Assembly (NCBI GenBank): GCA_039819095.1
Contig: JBCBSP010000001.1
Span: 186,001 to 250,000, forward strand
Length of the DNA: 64,000 nucleotides
DNA from: JBCBSP01 sp039819095
GTDB lineage: Bacteria > Pseudomonadota > Alphaproteobacteria > Caulobacterales > Maricaulaceae
Direction of reading: 5' to 3'
Position numbers and translations under genes: made by a program. This document shows positions 44,189-52,630 of this stretch, piece after piece. Numbering within the stretch: the first letter of the stretch is position 1; each line of letters starts with the position of its first letter. Under the pieces are notes generated by a model. It was not told the DNA's origin. It saw nothing but the letters and a program-made list of their open reading frames with translations, and ran no database searches.

Positions 44189-45308
44189 CCGCCGATCTCA
44201 GCGCATTGACGACCTGCTCGATCATGGCGGGGGTCAGATCACGCCACATGGGCAGGCGAAGTATGCTGGCCGAGACCGCGTCGGTCTGGGTCATGGCCCC
44301 GCTCACCCGACCGAGGCGACGCCCGGCTTGCGAAGCATGCAGCGGCGTGTAGTGGAAAACCGCATTGACCCCGCGCTCGGTCAGTCGCTCGATCACAGCA
44401 TGGCGATCCAGGTCCGGTGAGAGCAGCACGTAATACATGTGGCCATTGTGCTCGCAATGGCTCGGTACGATGGGCCGTCGTAGAAGCCCTTCGCGCTCGA
44501 GCGCTTCCAGGCCTGAATGATAGCGGTCCCAGCAATCCAGCCTCCGCCTGGTCGTTTCCCGGGTCGCCTCAAGCTGGGCAGCCAGAAACGCCGCGGACAG
44601 TTCGCCCAGCAGGAAGGACGAGCCGAGCGATCGCCAAGTATATTTGTCCACCGCGCCACGCAGGAAACGAGAGCGATCCGTCCCCTTTTCGCGCAGGATT
44701 TCAGCGCGCTCAACATCTTCGGCTTCATTGAGGAACAGCGCCCCGCCTTCGCCGCAAGTCGCGTTCTTGGTCTCATGAAAACTCATCGCCCCGAACCGAC
44801 CAAACCCGCCCAGCGGCTTGGTTTTGTAGGAGGCGCAAATCGCCTGAGCAGCGTCCTCGATCACGCTCAGACCGCGCCGAGCGGCGATGGCGTTGATCGC
44901 GTCCATCTCACACCCGACGCCGGCATAGTGCACCGCGCAGATAGCCCGCGTGCGAGGGGTGATCGCCGCCTCAATGAGGGTTTCGTCCAGATTGAGCGTG
45001 TCGGCGCGGATATCCACAAAAACCGGCCTGGCCCCTCGCAACGCAAATGCATTAGCCGTCGACACGAAGGTGTAGGACGGCATGATGACTTCATCATCCG
45101 GCTGTAAGTCCAGAAGCAGCGCGCTCATTTCCAGCGCCGCCGTGCATGAATGCGTCAGCAGGGTTCGCCGACATCCGATTTGATCGCTCAGCCAAGTTTC
45201 ACACTGCCTGGAAAAAGCGCCATCGCCTGACAAAGCGCCAGCATCGTGAGCCGCAGAGATATTCTCCAGTTCACGACCGGACATGTACGGCTTATTGAAG
45301 GGGATCAT
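44172..45308 (-). CDS. dTDP-4-oxo-6-deoxysugar aminotransferase (WecE-like, DegT/DnrJ/EryC1/StrS family)
   Basis: 378 residues from ATG 45308, where the conserved MIPFNKPYMSG begins. The PLP lysine is in SFHETKNATCGEGGAL, and VIEDAAQAICASY carries the ring-stacking and cofactor Asp region. THSCTAALEMSALLL and YTWRSLGSSFLLGELSAAFL fit WecE/FdtB, which transaminate dTDP-4-keto-6-deoxyglucose to a 4-amino sugar. This supports an amino-deoxysugar in the glycan built by the neighbouring operon. It is divergent from the membrane protein at 45376. Confidence 0.88.
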   Translation of the reverse strand: MIPFNKPYMSGRELENISAAHDAGALSGDGAFSRQCETWLSDQIGCRRTLLTHSCTAALEMSALLLDLQPDDEVIMPSYTFVSTANAFALRGARPVFVDIRADTLNLDETLIEAAITPRTRAICAVHYAGVGCEMDAINAIAARRGLSVIEDAAQAICASYKTKPLGGFGRFGAMSFHETKNATCGEGGALFLNEAEDVERAEILREKGTDRSRFLRGAVDKYTWRSLGSSFLLGELSAAFLAAQLEATRETTRRRLDCWDRYHSGLEALEREGLLRRPIVPSHCEHNGHMYYVLLSPDLDRHAVIERLTERGVNAVFHYTPLHASQAGRRLGRVSGAMTQTDAVSASILRLPMWRDLTPAMIEQVVNALRSAVTGQT

Positions 45309-45375
45309 CGAAGCTTCTTCCACGCATCCACACCCGACCACGTTGGCCATACGACAGATGCTTCAGCAACGCTAC

Positions 45376-46908
45376 ATGAGTGAGGCGGCCCGCACCCTTA
45401 CGGCGCGTCCCTGGGACCTTGCGTCCTGGGCGCTCATCGTTTTCAGCACTCTTCCTATCCTCGCGCTGCGCTACGATCAGTGGGACGGTGCTCTGATCGC
45501 CGATTTTCTGCTCACCCGTGATCTGACCGGTGTCACCAACTGGATGCTGGAGGGCCAGGGTCCGCTGCTTTTGGCGGTTTTTTGGCTGATAAGCATCATC
45601 GACGCGCCGCTGCGTTTGATCGACGGATCGGTGTTCGCTGCGCTGTCCACGGCTCTCGGCATGGTCGGAGTCTGGCGGGCTTCGCGTTTTTTGTGGAACG
45701 CGCCGATCGCGGGATTCGCGGCCACAGCGCTCATGGTCGCCACCCCATTGCATTCGCTTTTTGCGTCGAGCATGCACGCGGCCATTTTTGGCTTCATCGG
45801 TATCGGGTTGATCGGGTTTGTGGAATTCCAGAAGCCGTCGCCAAGGCGCTGGTTGGGGCTGGCGATGATGGTTTTCAGCGTCGAAATCGCACCCATGATC
45901 ATCCTGCTGCCCGCGCTCATCGCGCTTGTGGAGCTGCGTCGTGTGATCGCGGGGCAGGCTATTCGTTGGGGTAGGGCGGGGGCGGCGGCGCTTCTGCCGG
46001 CTGCCTATCTTGTCGGGTACGGCGTATTTTTCACCGGGACCGGCATTTATTCAGCCTATAATCAGTTTGACATCCAGGACCTGCTGGCTGCTCCGGAACG
46101 GCTGTTCGGATCCAGCTTCTTCATGGATTTCACTGTCCCGCCAGCCATTATCGGGCTGGTGATGATCAGCGTTATGGTGCGGCGAGGTGCGTCGCGCCGC
46201 GCCGTCCTGTGGCGCGCGACTCAATTCCTGCTCCTGACTGCACTGGCCCTCGCCGTGGCGGCGCCGTACGCGATGGTGAACAAGACGCCGCCGAGTTATG
46301 ACCTGTTCCAGCTCGCTGACGGCTTCCTGGTATTCAATAACTCCAACTATCGTCACGCGCTGATGCCGGTTCTGGTGATGGCGATCGCGCTATCCGGACT
46401 TGTGGCGATGGTTTCGCGTCGCGCCTTCGCCGGGATGCCCCGCATCAGCCTTCTCGCTCCAGCCCTGTTCATCGCCCTTCAGGGGGTTGCCGCATCCCAT
46501 GGCTGGCAGGACAATTTCCAGCGCGATGAGGAGATCCACGACCTCATCGCCTCGATGCGTCATCTTGATTTGGACCAGACCGATCTGTGCGCGATCGACA
46601 TTTCCACCTACCCCGCCTATGCCGGAGATCGGGCCAGAAGTTATGAGCTGACCTACTATGCCGGGTTGGCGGGAACCGGGCGCGCCACCTTGCTGGCGCC
46701 CAGCACGATCAGCGAGCGTTTGCTGGGCTTTACGATCGATATTTCCTGCCGTTCACCCGATCATCAGGCCAAATATGGCGTGCCTGACCTCAATTGCGCA
46801 CGCTTGCAAGAGGCTGAGCGGTCAGTCGCCGAGCTTCAGCCGTGTCCTTTTAAGTCCACCGGGCTTGACGACGCGGGAGAAGGAACCGCACCTGTCAGGC
46901 CACGATAA
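45376..46908 (+). CDS. Multi-spanning membrane protein of the glycan cluster, unknown
   Basis: 510 residues from ATG 45376; ATG 45358 is also possible, and neither has a strong SD. At least ten hydrophobic segments are followed by a soluble C-terminal part of about 120 residues. The layout, an early conserved acidic loop (RYDQWDGALIADF) and a C-terminal periplasmic domain, recalls GT-C glycosyltransferases or O-antigen-type membrane proteins, but I do not find a decisive motif. Position beside the aminotransferase and the WbqC operon suggests work on the same polymer. Confidence 0.65.
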   Translation: MSEAARTLTARPWDLASWALIVFSTLPILALRYDQWDGALIADFLLTRDLTGVTNWMLEGQGPLLLAVFWLISIIDAPLRLIDGSVFAALSTALGMVGVWRASRFLWNAPIAGFAATALMVATPLHSLFASSMHAAIFGFIGIGLIGFVEFQKPSPRRWLGLAMMVFSVEIAPMIILLPALIALVELRRVIAGQAIRWGRAGAAALLPAAYLVGYGVFFTGTGIYSAYNQFDIQDLLAAPERLFGSSFFMDFTVPPAIIGLVMISVMVRRGASRRAVLWRATQFLLLTALALAVAAPYAMVNKTPPSYDLFQLADGFLVFNNSNYRHALMPVLVMAIALSGLVAMVSRRAFAGMPRISLLAPALFIALQGVAASHGWQDNFQRDEEIHDLIASMRHLDLDQTDLCAIDISTYPAYAGDRARSYELTYYAGLAGTGRATLLAPSTISERLLGFTIDISCRSPDHQAKYGVPDLNCARLQEAERSVAELQPCPFKSTGLDDAGEGTAPVRPR

Positions 46909-46932
46909 GACCGCTCAGGAATCGAGCCTGCC

Positions 46933-47250
46933 ATGACCCATCACGCGACCAAGATCGTCATCATCACCGAGAAGGTCATTTTCGACGGGGTCGTGAAGAT
47001 CATCGAGGCGGAAGGCGCCAGCGGCTACACCGTTGTCGCGGCAGGCGGGAAGGGCAGTCGCGGCGTGCGCCAGGCCGGTCGCGCCGCAGCCGTGGTCGAT
47101 GCTTTCACCAATGTGAAGGTGGAGGTGATTGTCTCAGACCGGGCGATGGCCGAAAGCATCGCGGACGCCGTCTCGCAGAAATACTTCGAGAATTATTCCG
47201 GCATCACCTATCTGGAACCGGTTGAAATCCTGCGGCCCAGCAAGTTCTAA
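46933..47250 (+). CDS. PII-like signalling protein (SbtB-like)
   Basis: 105 residues. TKIVIITEKVIFDGVVKIIE, GYTVVAAGGKGSRGVRQAG and YLEPVEIL follow the PII-superfamily ferredoxin-like fold. The T-loop is not of GlnB type and lacks the uridylylated Tyr region, matching SbtB, which binds cAMP/adenine nucleotides and controls the bicarbonate transporter SbtA in cyanobacteria. The facing SbtA-like gene supports this. The two genes end tail to tail with a 4-base overlap, unlike the usual co-directional sbtA-sbtB pair. Confidence 0.82.
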   Translation: MTHHATKIVIITEKVIFDGVVKIIEAEGASGYTVVAAGGKGSRGVRQAGRAAAVVDAFTNVKVEVIVSDRAMAESIADAVSQKYFENYSGITYLEPVEILRPSKF

Positions 47251-48248
47251 AAAACCGCTTGCGCCAGAGCGATATAGAGCGGAATGCCGATGGCGATGGC
47301 CACTGGCGTGCCCACGCTGGTCGATGCCCCGATATAGGAAGACGGGTTGGCGCTCGGGATCGCAGCGCGCAGCGTGGGCGGTCCGGAAATATCGGAGCTG
47401 GACCCGGCCAGCACCGCCAGTAGCACCACCCCGCCGGGGCTGAACCCGGTCGTGATGTGCGCGATGTATCCGAAACCAAACGCGATCAGCCCGTGGAAGA
47501 GCGGCGCCAGCGCCCCGTAGACGACATACCAGTGCGCCACTTTGCGCAGCTCATTGAGGCGCGTGTACGCCTCCATCCCCATGATCAGCATGAGAATGGA
47601 CAAAAGCCCACGGAAGAGCGGGTCGTAAAAGCCCTCGAACACCCGGTCCGGACGCGTCAGAAGTCCGAGCGCCAGACCCAGAAGCAGTGCGGTGAGTGCA
47701 GCGCCTTGCAGGCTCTCCTTGATGATCGGCCAGATCTCCACCTTCGCGGCGGAGCCGCCCTTGCGCTTGGTCAGATAGATATTGGCCAGCACGATGGCGA
47801 GAATGAGCGCAGGGATATCCATGAAGGGATAAAGCGCTGGCGCCCAGGCCTCATAAAAGATGTCGCCTTCTTCCAGGAGGACCATCGCCGCAGCCAGGGT
47901 GGAGGCGCTGACGGCCCCGAACAGGCCGGCGGTGGCGATCCCGTCTTCGGTTTTGACACCGGGAAGATTGGCCAGAGTGAACCGACCGATCAGCACGATG
48001 GCGCAGCCGATCACCACCGCGAACACTGCCGGAAGTATCATGTCGGCCAGATTGGCGTTGCGGATCTCGATGCCGCCATTGATCCCGATACGCATCAGCA
48101 GCATGAAAACGCAGAATTTGTAGATCGCGTCGGGGATGACGAGCTTGCTGCCGAGCGCGGCGATCAGCATGCCGCCGATCAGGAAAGCAAGCGCCGGGCT
48201 CTGGAATTGCGTGACGAAGCGCGTGGCGAAGTCCAGCAACAGATCCAT
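47247..48248 (-). CDS. Sodium-dependent bicarbonate transporter (SbtA-like)
   Basis: 333 residues with about ten membrane helices. KLVIPDAIYKFCVFMLLMRI, GLFGAVSASTLAAAM, the loop after LYPFMDIPALILAIVLANI, and VLAGSSSDISGPPTLRAAIP are the SbtA family hallmarks; the last two are at inverted-repeat positions that bind Na+ and bicarbonate. A membrane loop near KRKGG is basic. In a non-photosynthetic setting it would supply bicarbonate for carboxylases. An SbtB-like PII protein is encoded convergently next to it. Confidence 0.87.
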   Translation of the reverse strand: MDLLLDFATRFVTQFQSPALAFLIGGMLIAALGSKLVIPDAIYKFCVFMLLMRIGINGGIEIRNANLADMILPAVFAVVIGCAIVLIGRFTLANLPGVKTEDGIATAGLFGAVSASTLAAAMVLLEEGDIFYEAWAPALYPFMDIPALILAIVLANIYLTKRKGGSAAKVEIWPIIKESLQGAALTALLLGLALGLLTRPDRVFEGFYDPLFRGLLSILMLIMGMEAYTRLNELRKVAHWYVVYGALAPLFHGLIAFGFGYIAHITTGFSPGGVVLLAVLAGSSSDISGPPTLRAAIPSANPSSYIGASTSVGTPVAIAIGIPLYIALAQAVF

Positions 48249-48352
48249 CAGCTCGCCTCACAGTTGCGCCGGTTCGCGCCCCGCCCGACCAAGGCGCCTG
48301 CACCAGCAATCATCTCTTCACGCTTAGACGCGCCCGGCCCGGCGAGGCAAGC

Positions 48353-50095
48353 TCATAGCGATGGATCGCGTGTCGTCCCAAGCGCGTTCAGGAAGGGGCC
48401 GAGCTGGTCTTCATAGCGCTGCCAGTCTTTCAGCGATGTCTTATACATCGGCTTTCGGACCTGGGCGTAACTGGCCGTGGCTACTGCGCGTTTGGTTTTG
48501 TGGAAATCGAGGCACGCGGCTTCCCACTCAAGCCCGCAGGCTTCAAGCAATGCGCGCACCTGCGGCTCGGGATCTTCCACCAGCGCTTCGTATTCCTGTT
48601 CGTAGAACCAGGCTGAAGGCGCAATCGAGCGCCAGTGCTGCATCAGGTCTTGATAGGCGTTGATGAAGCCGGCCAGGCTCTTCTGATCGTAGGAATAAGA
48701 ATGCGTATCTCTCGTGAAGAGCGTCCTGAAGATCGACCAACCGACAGCGCGGACATCGCGGCGAAGATGCACGATCCGCGCCTTGGGCAACATCAGGCGG
48801 ATAAACCCGGCATAGCGGAAGTTATGCGGCAACTTGTCGACAAAGCGCGGCGCGTCGATGCCGCGCGCGCGCACTCGCTCGACATAAAGCTTGCCCGCTG
48901 TTGCGAAGCTGTCGGCGTCCGCCTTTTCGAGCCGGCGCTTCAAACCCGCCTCTTTGGGATCGCCCCACACCTGGGTGATCACCCGTTGGAGATCGGTAAG
49001 TTCACCAGCGCCAAAGACCTGTGAGTGGCTCGCCAGTATCTGTTCCGTCAGCGTGGTGCCGGACCGCGGAAGGCCGATGACGAAAATGGGAGAGGGGTCG
49101 TCGTGACCCGCTTTCGCGGCGTCAAAGCGTTCCTGCTCGAAGGCGTCCTTGATGGCCCGGTAGAAGCGCCGATCTGCATCACGATCATGAGGCGTTAGCT
49201 CGTGCTTGAGCGAAGCGCCCTCTGCGTAGGCGGCGAACACGGTTTCGGCCGTTTCGCCGCGATCCTCCCGCGCCTTGCCGATCGCATAGGCGACACGCAC
49301 TCGGTCCGCTGGGCTGACGCGCTCATTCTGAAAAATGGCCTCCAGCTCCTCCACTGCGCCATCCCGCTCGCTGTTATTGGTCAGCATGGCGAGCGCCGCA
49401 GCCGCTTTTGGAAGGCCAGGCCTCAGACGCAACGCCTCGGCGAGCCGAGTTTTGGCCTCATCCATGCGGCCTTGCGCGCCATAGGCCTGGCCCAGACGGA
49501 ACTGCGCTTCGGCCAGTTGCGGGGCGAGCTGGACCGCCATCTCCAGCGCTTCAACGGATTTGTCATGGAATCCGAGCTCGAACTCGACCAGGCCGAGATT
49601 GGCGAAAGCAATGGCGCGTTTTGGGTCCAGCTCTGAGGCGCGCGCATGGCTGTCGCGGGCCTCTTCCGACTGGCCGAGCGCGCGCAGGGCGACGCCCAGA
49701 TTGTCATGCGCATCCGCGAAATTTGGATTCTGAGCAATGGCGCGCCGGTAGGCCGAGGCCGCCGCTTCATGTCGCCCGAGCCCGAGCAGGGCGCCGCCAA
49801 GCGTGTTCAGCGCCAGCGGGAAGGGTTCGCGCGCAGCGATGGCGCGCCTTAGATAATTCACCGCCTCCTGGGTCTCGCCCAGCTGCAGGCAGGCGACCGC
49901 GATCATGTGCAGAGCATCGGGGTTTTGCGGTTCGCTCGACAACGCGCGTCCGAGCGTCGTACGGGCAGCCGCCGGCGCGCCGGCTCTCAGCTTCTGCTCC
50001 GCCTCGCGAAGGAGGCCGGCGACCGCTTGCGCAGCTGGCTTCGCCATACCCAGCGGCGGGCCGCTGCGGCCAATCGGTGCTTTTGAACGCGCCAT
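48353..50095 (-). CDS. TPR-sulfotransferase fusion protein
   Basis: 580 residues from ATG 50095; ATG 50107 is also possible. Residues about 20-270 are seven or more TPR units (for example PDALHMIAVACLQLGETQEA). Residues about 315-570 are a sulfotransferase domain with FVIGLPRSGTTLTEQILASH, the 5'-phosphosulfate loop, and ARIVHLRRDVRAVGWSIF, the 3'-phosphate site. Such fusions transfer sulfate from PAPS, often to glycans or tyrosines. It lies beside the glycan cluster, which makes sulfated surface polymer plausible. No export signal is obvious. The 5' leader region 50096-50308 shows no other gene. Confidence 0.85.
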   Translation of the reverse strand: MARSKAPIGRSGPPLGMAKPAAQAVAGLLREAEQKLRAGAPAAARTTLGRALSSEPQNPDALHMIAVACLQLGETQEAVNYLRRAIAAREPFPLALNTLGGALLGLGRHEAAASAYRRAIAQNPNFADAHDNLGVALRALGQSEEARDSHARASELDPKRAIAFANLGLVEFELGFHDKSVEALEMAVQLAPQLAEAQFRLGQAYGAQGRMDEAKTRLAEALRLRPGLPKAAAALAMLTNNSERDGAVEELEAIFQNERVSPADRVRVAYAIGKAREDRGETAETVFAAYAEGASLKHELTPHDRDADRRFYRAIKDAFEQERFDAAKAGHDDPSPIFVIGLPRSGTTLTEQILASHSQVFGAGELTDLQRVITQVWGDPKEAGLKRRLEKADADSFATAGKLYVERVRARGIDAPRFVDKLPHNFRYAGFIRLMLPKARIVHLRRDVRAVGWSIFRTLFTRDTHSYSYDQKSLAGFINAYQDLMQHWRSIAPSAWFYEQEYEALVEDPEPQVRALLEACGLEWEAACLDFHKTKRAVATASYAQVRKPMYKTSLKDWQRYEDQLGPFLNALGTTRDPSL

Positions 50096-50308
50096 GACTG
50101 TTCCCATATCGCGCAGTCGCGATGAACTCATATGTGATGTCGGTCTTGGTATCACCGATGCGGCGACATTCCGAAGGGCCGATATGCAGCACCAGCCCGC
50201 TCAAATGGCAGGCCCTTCGCGATAAAAATGCGAGCTATTCATGCGTCATTGCGTGGTGATAGGGCCGAGCCGGGTTCGAAGCGAAGACCGTCACGACAGA
50301 CTATCTCG

Positions 50309-50779
50309 TCAGACTTCCCACAATCCGTATTGAACGCCGCCCTGCAAATAGATTGCGAACTTGCCGTGCCCTGGAATCTCTGTCGCCAGCATCGCGAACT
50401 CAGCGCCGGATGCTTCAGCAGCAGCGATCGCCGCCTCAATATTCTCGATCCGCAGATAAGGACGAACCAGCGGCGCGGCTTCGTCTGCGCTGAGCGGGGC
50501 GCGAACGCCAAGCCGCCCGCCATTGCTCAAAAGTGCAATGCGCGCATTTCCAAACTCAGGCTGAGGGGCCCCGAATTCAACCGCGTGCACCTCAGCCAGC
50601 GTCGCACAGGAGGCGTCTACGTCCGTCGTCACGATTTCCAGGTATTGAACGTCCATGGAGGCCTCGATTGCTATTTGCGGGATATCTGTTGGCTGTTCAC
50701 TCAGCGACGGCTCACAACCGCCGAGAATGATCATAGAGGCGAGCGCGCAGAGCGCAAAAAAGGTGTAGTTGGAGGTCAA
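50309..50779 (-). CDS. Lipoprotein with glyoxalase/VOC-like domain
   Basis: 156 residues. A lipoprotein signal (about 1-22, IILGGC) is followed by one VOC-type beta-alpha-beta-beta-beta module: QYLEIVTTDVDASC, FGNARIALLSNGGRLGVRAP, and YLQGGVQYGLWEV. VOC domains are usually cytoplasmic, so an exported lipidated copy is uncommon. The usual metal His/Glu positions are only partly evident, so it may bind rather than catalyse. The 225 bases upstream of it (50780-51004) contain no further gene that I can support. Confidence 0.68.
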   Translation of the reverse strand: MTSNYTFFALCALASMIILGGCEPSLSEQPTDIPQIAIEASMDVQYLEIVTTDVDASCATLAEVHAVEFGAPQPEFGNARIALLSNGGRLGVRAPLSADEAAPLVRPYLRIENIEAAIAAAEASGAEFAMLATEIPGHGKFAIYLQGGVQYGLWEV

Positions 50780-51004
50780 TTGTGTATCTCCGGGTGGGTC
50801 TTGGAAAACGTGTAAGCCTGAGCACCGGAAAACAGAAGCTGGATCAATTGGATCAGCTGGCGAGGGCGCGCGTGATGAAAAGGCGAATTACTCCTTTGCT
50901 ATCGCACTACGATCGTGATTGACCCATCCCCGCCTGTGACCTCACGCGTTCTCGGCACCTTCGTGCGAACGCCGGGGCGCGTTAGCCGCCGGGAGTTGAA
51001 GGGC

Positions 51005-51778
51005 TCAGGTCAAATCGCCAATGCGATCCTCCACAATCTTGGAGAGTGCTTTTTCGCTAGGCTCATCCGTTGGATAAAAAAGCTCGATCCGCAGGTCGGA
51101 TAGAGTGAGGTCCTGGGCTGTGTTGAAAGAGGCCTGAACCGATGTCAGCACCATCTCTCGCCCGTCAATCTCCAAAACGGTCGGGATTGCGATGTCAGAA
51201 GGATGAGTTGGTATGTCAGGTGCGACAATACTGAGTTTCTCAGCCTGCTGAGAGGTGACGGCGTGGCCGCGTTTACGCCCTTCGGCGCGCAGGCGATGGA
51301 CCAGGTGAGCGGCGGCCTCTTGCCAATTGATGAGCCGTCCGCCGAGGGTGGGTTCTTCGATTAGCGCGTCCACAAGGCTGTCACCTTCCGATAGGCCCAA
51401 GTGCGCCAAGAGGCGCGAGCCCGCCGCATTTGTCAGCGACAGGCGCCAATCGGCGTCAAGGGCCCATCCGGGATAGGGATGGTGTCGATCCAAAAGTCTC
51501 TGAGCCGCGGCTACGAAAGGTGCAAGCGCCTCGCTGTCCAGCGTGCGACGCTGATAGATCGGCGCAAATCCAGCGTAGACAAGCCAGTCATTGCACAAGT
51601 GCGGCGGCACGCTGAGCGCGTCGGTGAGGCGAAGCACCATAGGCCGGCTCGGAGAGGACTTACCGGTTTCGAGGTAAGACAGGTGGCGCGGCGATACATT
51701 CGCGGCATCGGCGAGGGCCATTTGGCTCATGCGTTTTCGACGGCGCCAGGTTTTCAAAGTCTCCGCAAAGTCGGTCAT
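51005..51778 (-). CDS. XRE-family regulator with MmyB-type ligand-binding domain
   Basis: 257 residues from ATG 51778. The HTH is at residues about 6-62 (LKTWRRRKRMSQMALADAAN; VSPRHLSYLETGKSSPSRPM). The following domain (PHPGW-type HPYPGWALDADWRLSLTNAA) is the MLTR/MmyB ligand-binding fold seen in regulators of methyltransferases and hydrolases. It is divergent from a thioesterase gene, with three copies of ATTACCTC-type half-sites between them, so self-regulation and control of the thioesterase are likely. Confidence 0.87.
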   Translation of the reverse strand: MTDFAETLKTWRRRKRMSQMALADAANVSPRHLSYLETGKSSPSRPMVLRLTDALSVPPHLCNDWLVYAGFAPIYQRRTLDSEALAPFVAAAQRLLDRHHPYPGWALDADWRLSLTNAAGSRLLAHLGLSEGDSLVDALIEEPTLGGRLINWQEAAAHLVHRLRAEGRKRGHAVTSQQAEKLSIVAPDIPTHPSDIAIPTVLEIDGREMVLTSVQASFNTAQDLTLSDLRIELFYPTDEPSEKALSKIVEDRIGDLT

Positions 51779-51826
51779 GCGATGCCTCTTCAAATCAGCC
51801 TCTATCCAGAACAAAGCAGGATGATC

Positions 51827-51879
51827 ATTACCTCTGAGGTTATTGTTTCACCGCAATCGATTTGCTCTTTGGAGGTAAT
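51827..51879. promoter_or_regulatory. Operator half-site repeats between the HTH regulator and thioesterase genes
   Basis: ATTACCTC (51827-51834), GAGGTTAT (51836-51843, nearly its reverse complement) and GAGGTAAT (51872-51879, exactly its reverse complement) are spaced over 53 bases. The first two form a near-perfect palindrome with a 1-base centre. They lie in the divergent 121-base region and fit a binding site for the adjacent XRE-type regulator. Confidence 0.6.
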
Positions 51880-51899
51880 CAAGTCGAAGCAAGAAGAAC

Positions 51900-52289
51900 A
51901 TGATGAAACATCTGATCGACAGTATGCCGTTCGCGACCCGTCTTGGGATTTCCATGTCTGAAGCGGAGACATCGAAAGTGGTCGGCGCGATGACTGTGCA
52001 GCCTGAATTCTGCACCGTTGGCGAGAGCGTTCATGGCGGGGCGTTGATGGCGTTCGCCGACTCGCTCGCCGCGATAGGCGCTTATCTGAATTTGCCGGAG
52101 GGCTCTCAAAGGACAACAACGATTGAAAGCAAAACCAACTTTTTGGGGCGTGCTGCCAAGGGGGAGATCATCACAGCGGTATCGACGCCTGTCTCCGTGG
52201 GTAAGCATATCTCGGTCTGGCAGACTGCCATTCACACTTCTGACGGCAAGCAAGTGGCTTTGATCACCCAAACCCAACTCGTACTCTAG
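51900..52289 (+). CDS. PaaI-type hot-dog thioesterase
   Basis: 129 residues. The hot-dog fold is seen in FCTVGESVHGGALMAFADSLAAIGA, where HGGALMAFAD is the PaaI-family active-site helix, and in TIESKTNFLGRAAKGEI. It would hydrolyse acyl- or aryl-CoA esters. The ATG is doubled (51900 and 51903). Expression is probably controlled by the divergent XRE regulator and the repeats between the two genes. The substrate is unknown. Confidence 0.88.
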   Translation: MMKHLIDSMPFATRLGISMSEAETSKVVGAMTVQPEFCTVGESVHGGALMAFADSLAAIGAYLNLPEGSQRTTTIESKTNFLGRAAKGEIITAVSTPVSVGKHISVWQTAIHTSDGKQVALITQTQLVL

Positions 52290-52420
52290 CCCGGATTCTT
52301 CACCGTATAAGCTCCACTCTCTACACGCCGGTCGGTCAGCATATGCCTCACACTGTCTGTAGTCGGCGAGAATCTACCGTTTCGGTCAGCTCCGAGAAAC
52401 AGCGTCGTGCTATGGCGAAA

Positions 52421-52510
<90 letters not shown>

Positions 52511-52630
52511 GCTGGAGGCCAGCTTTAGCCGCGCCGCGCCCCAGCTTGCAAGGTTTCGGATGCGGTCGAGCATCTCGACGCCGGCGAGTGCTCAGCGTAT
52601 GCAGGAGCGGTAGCGGTCCCGGCGGGAGGC

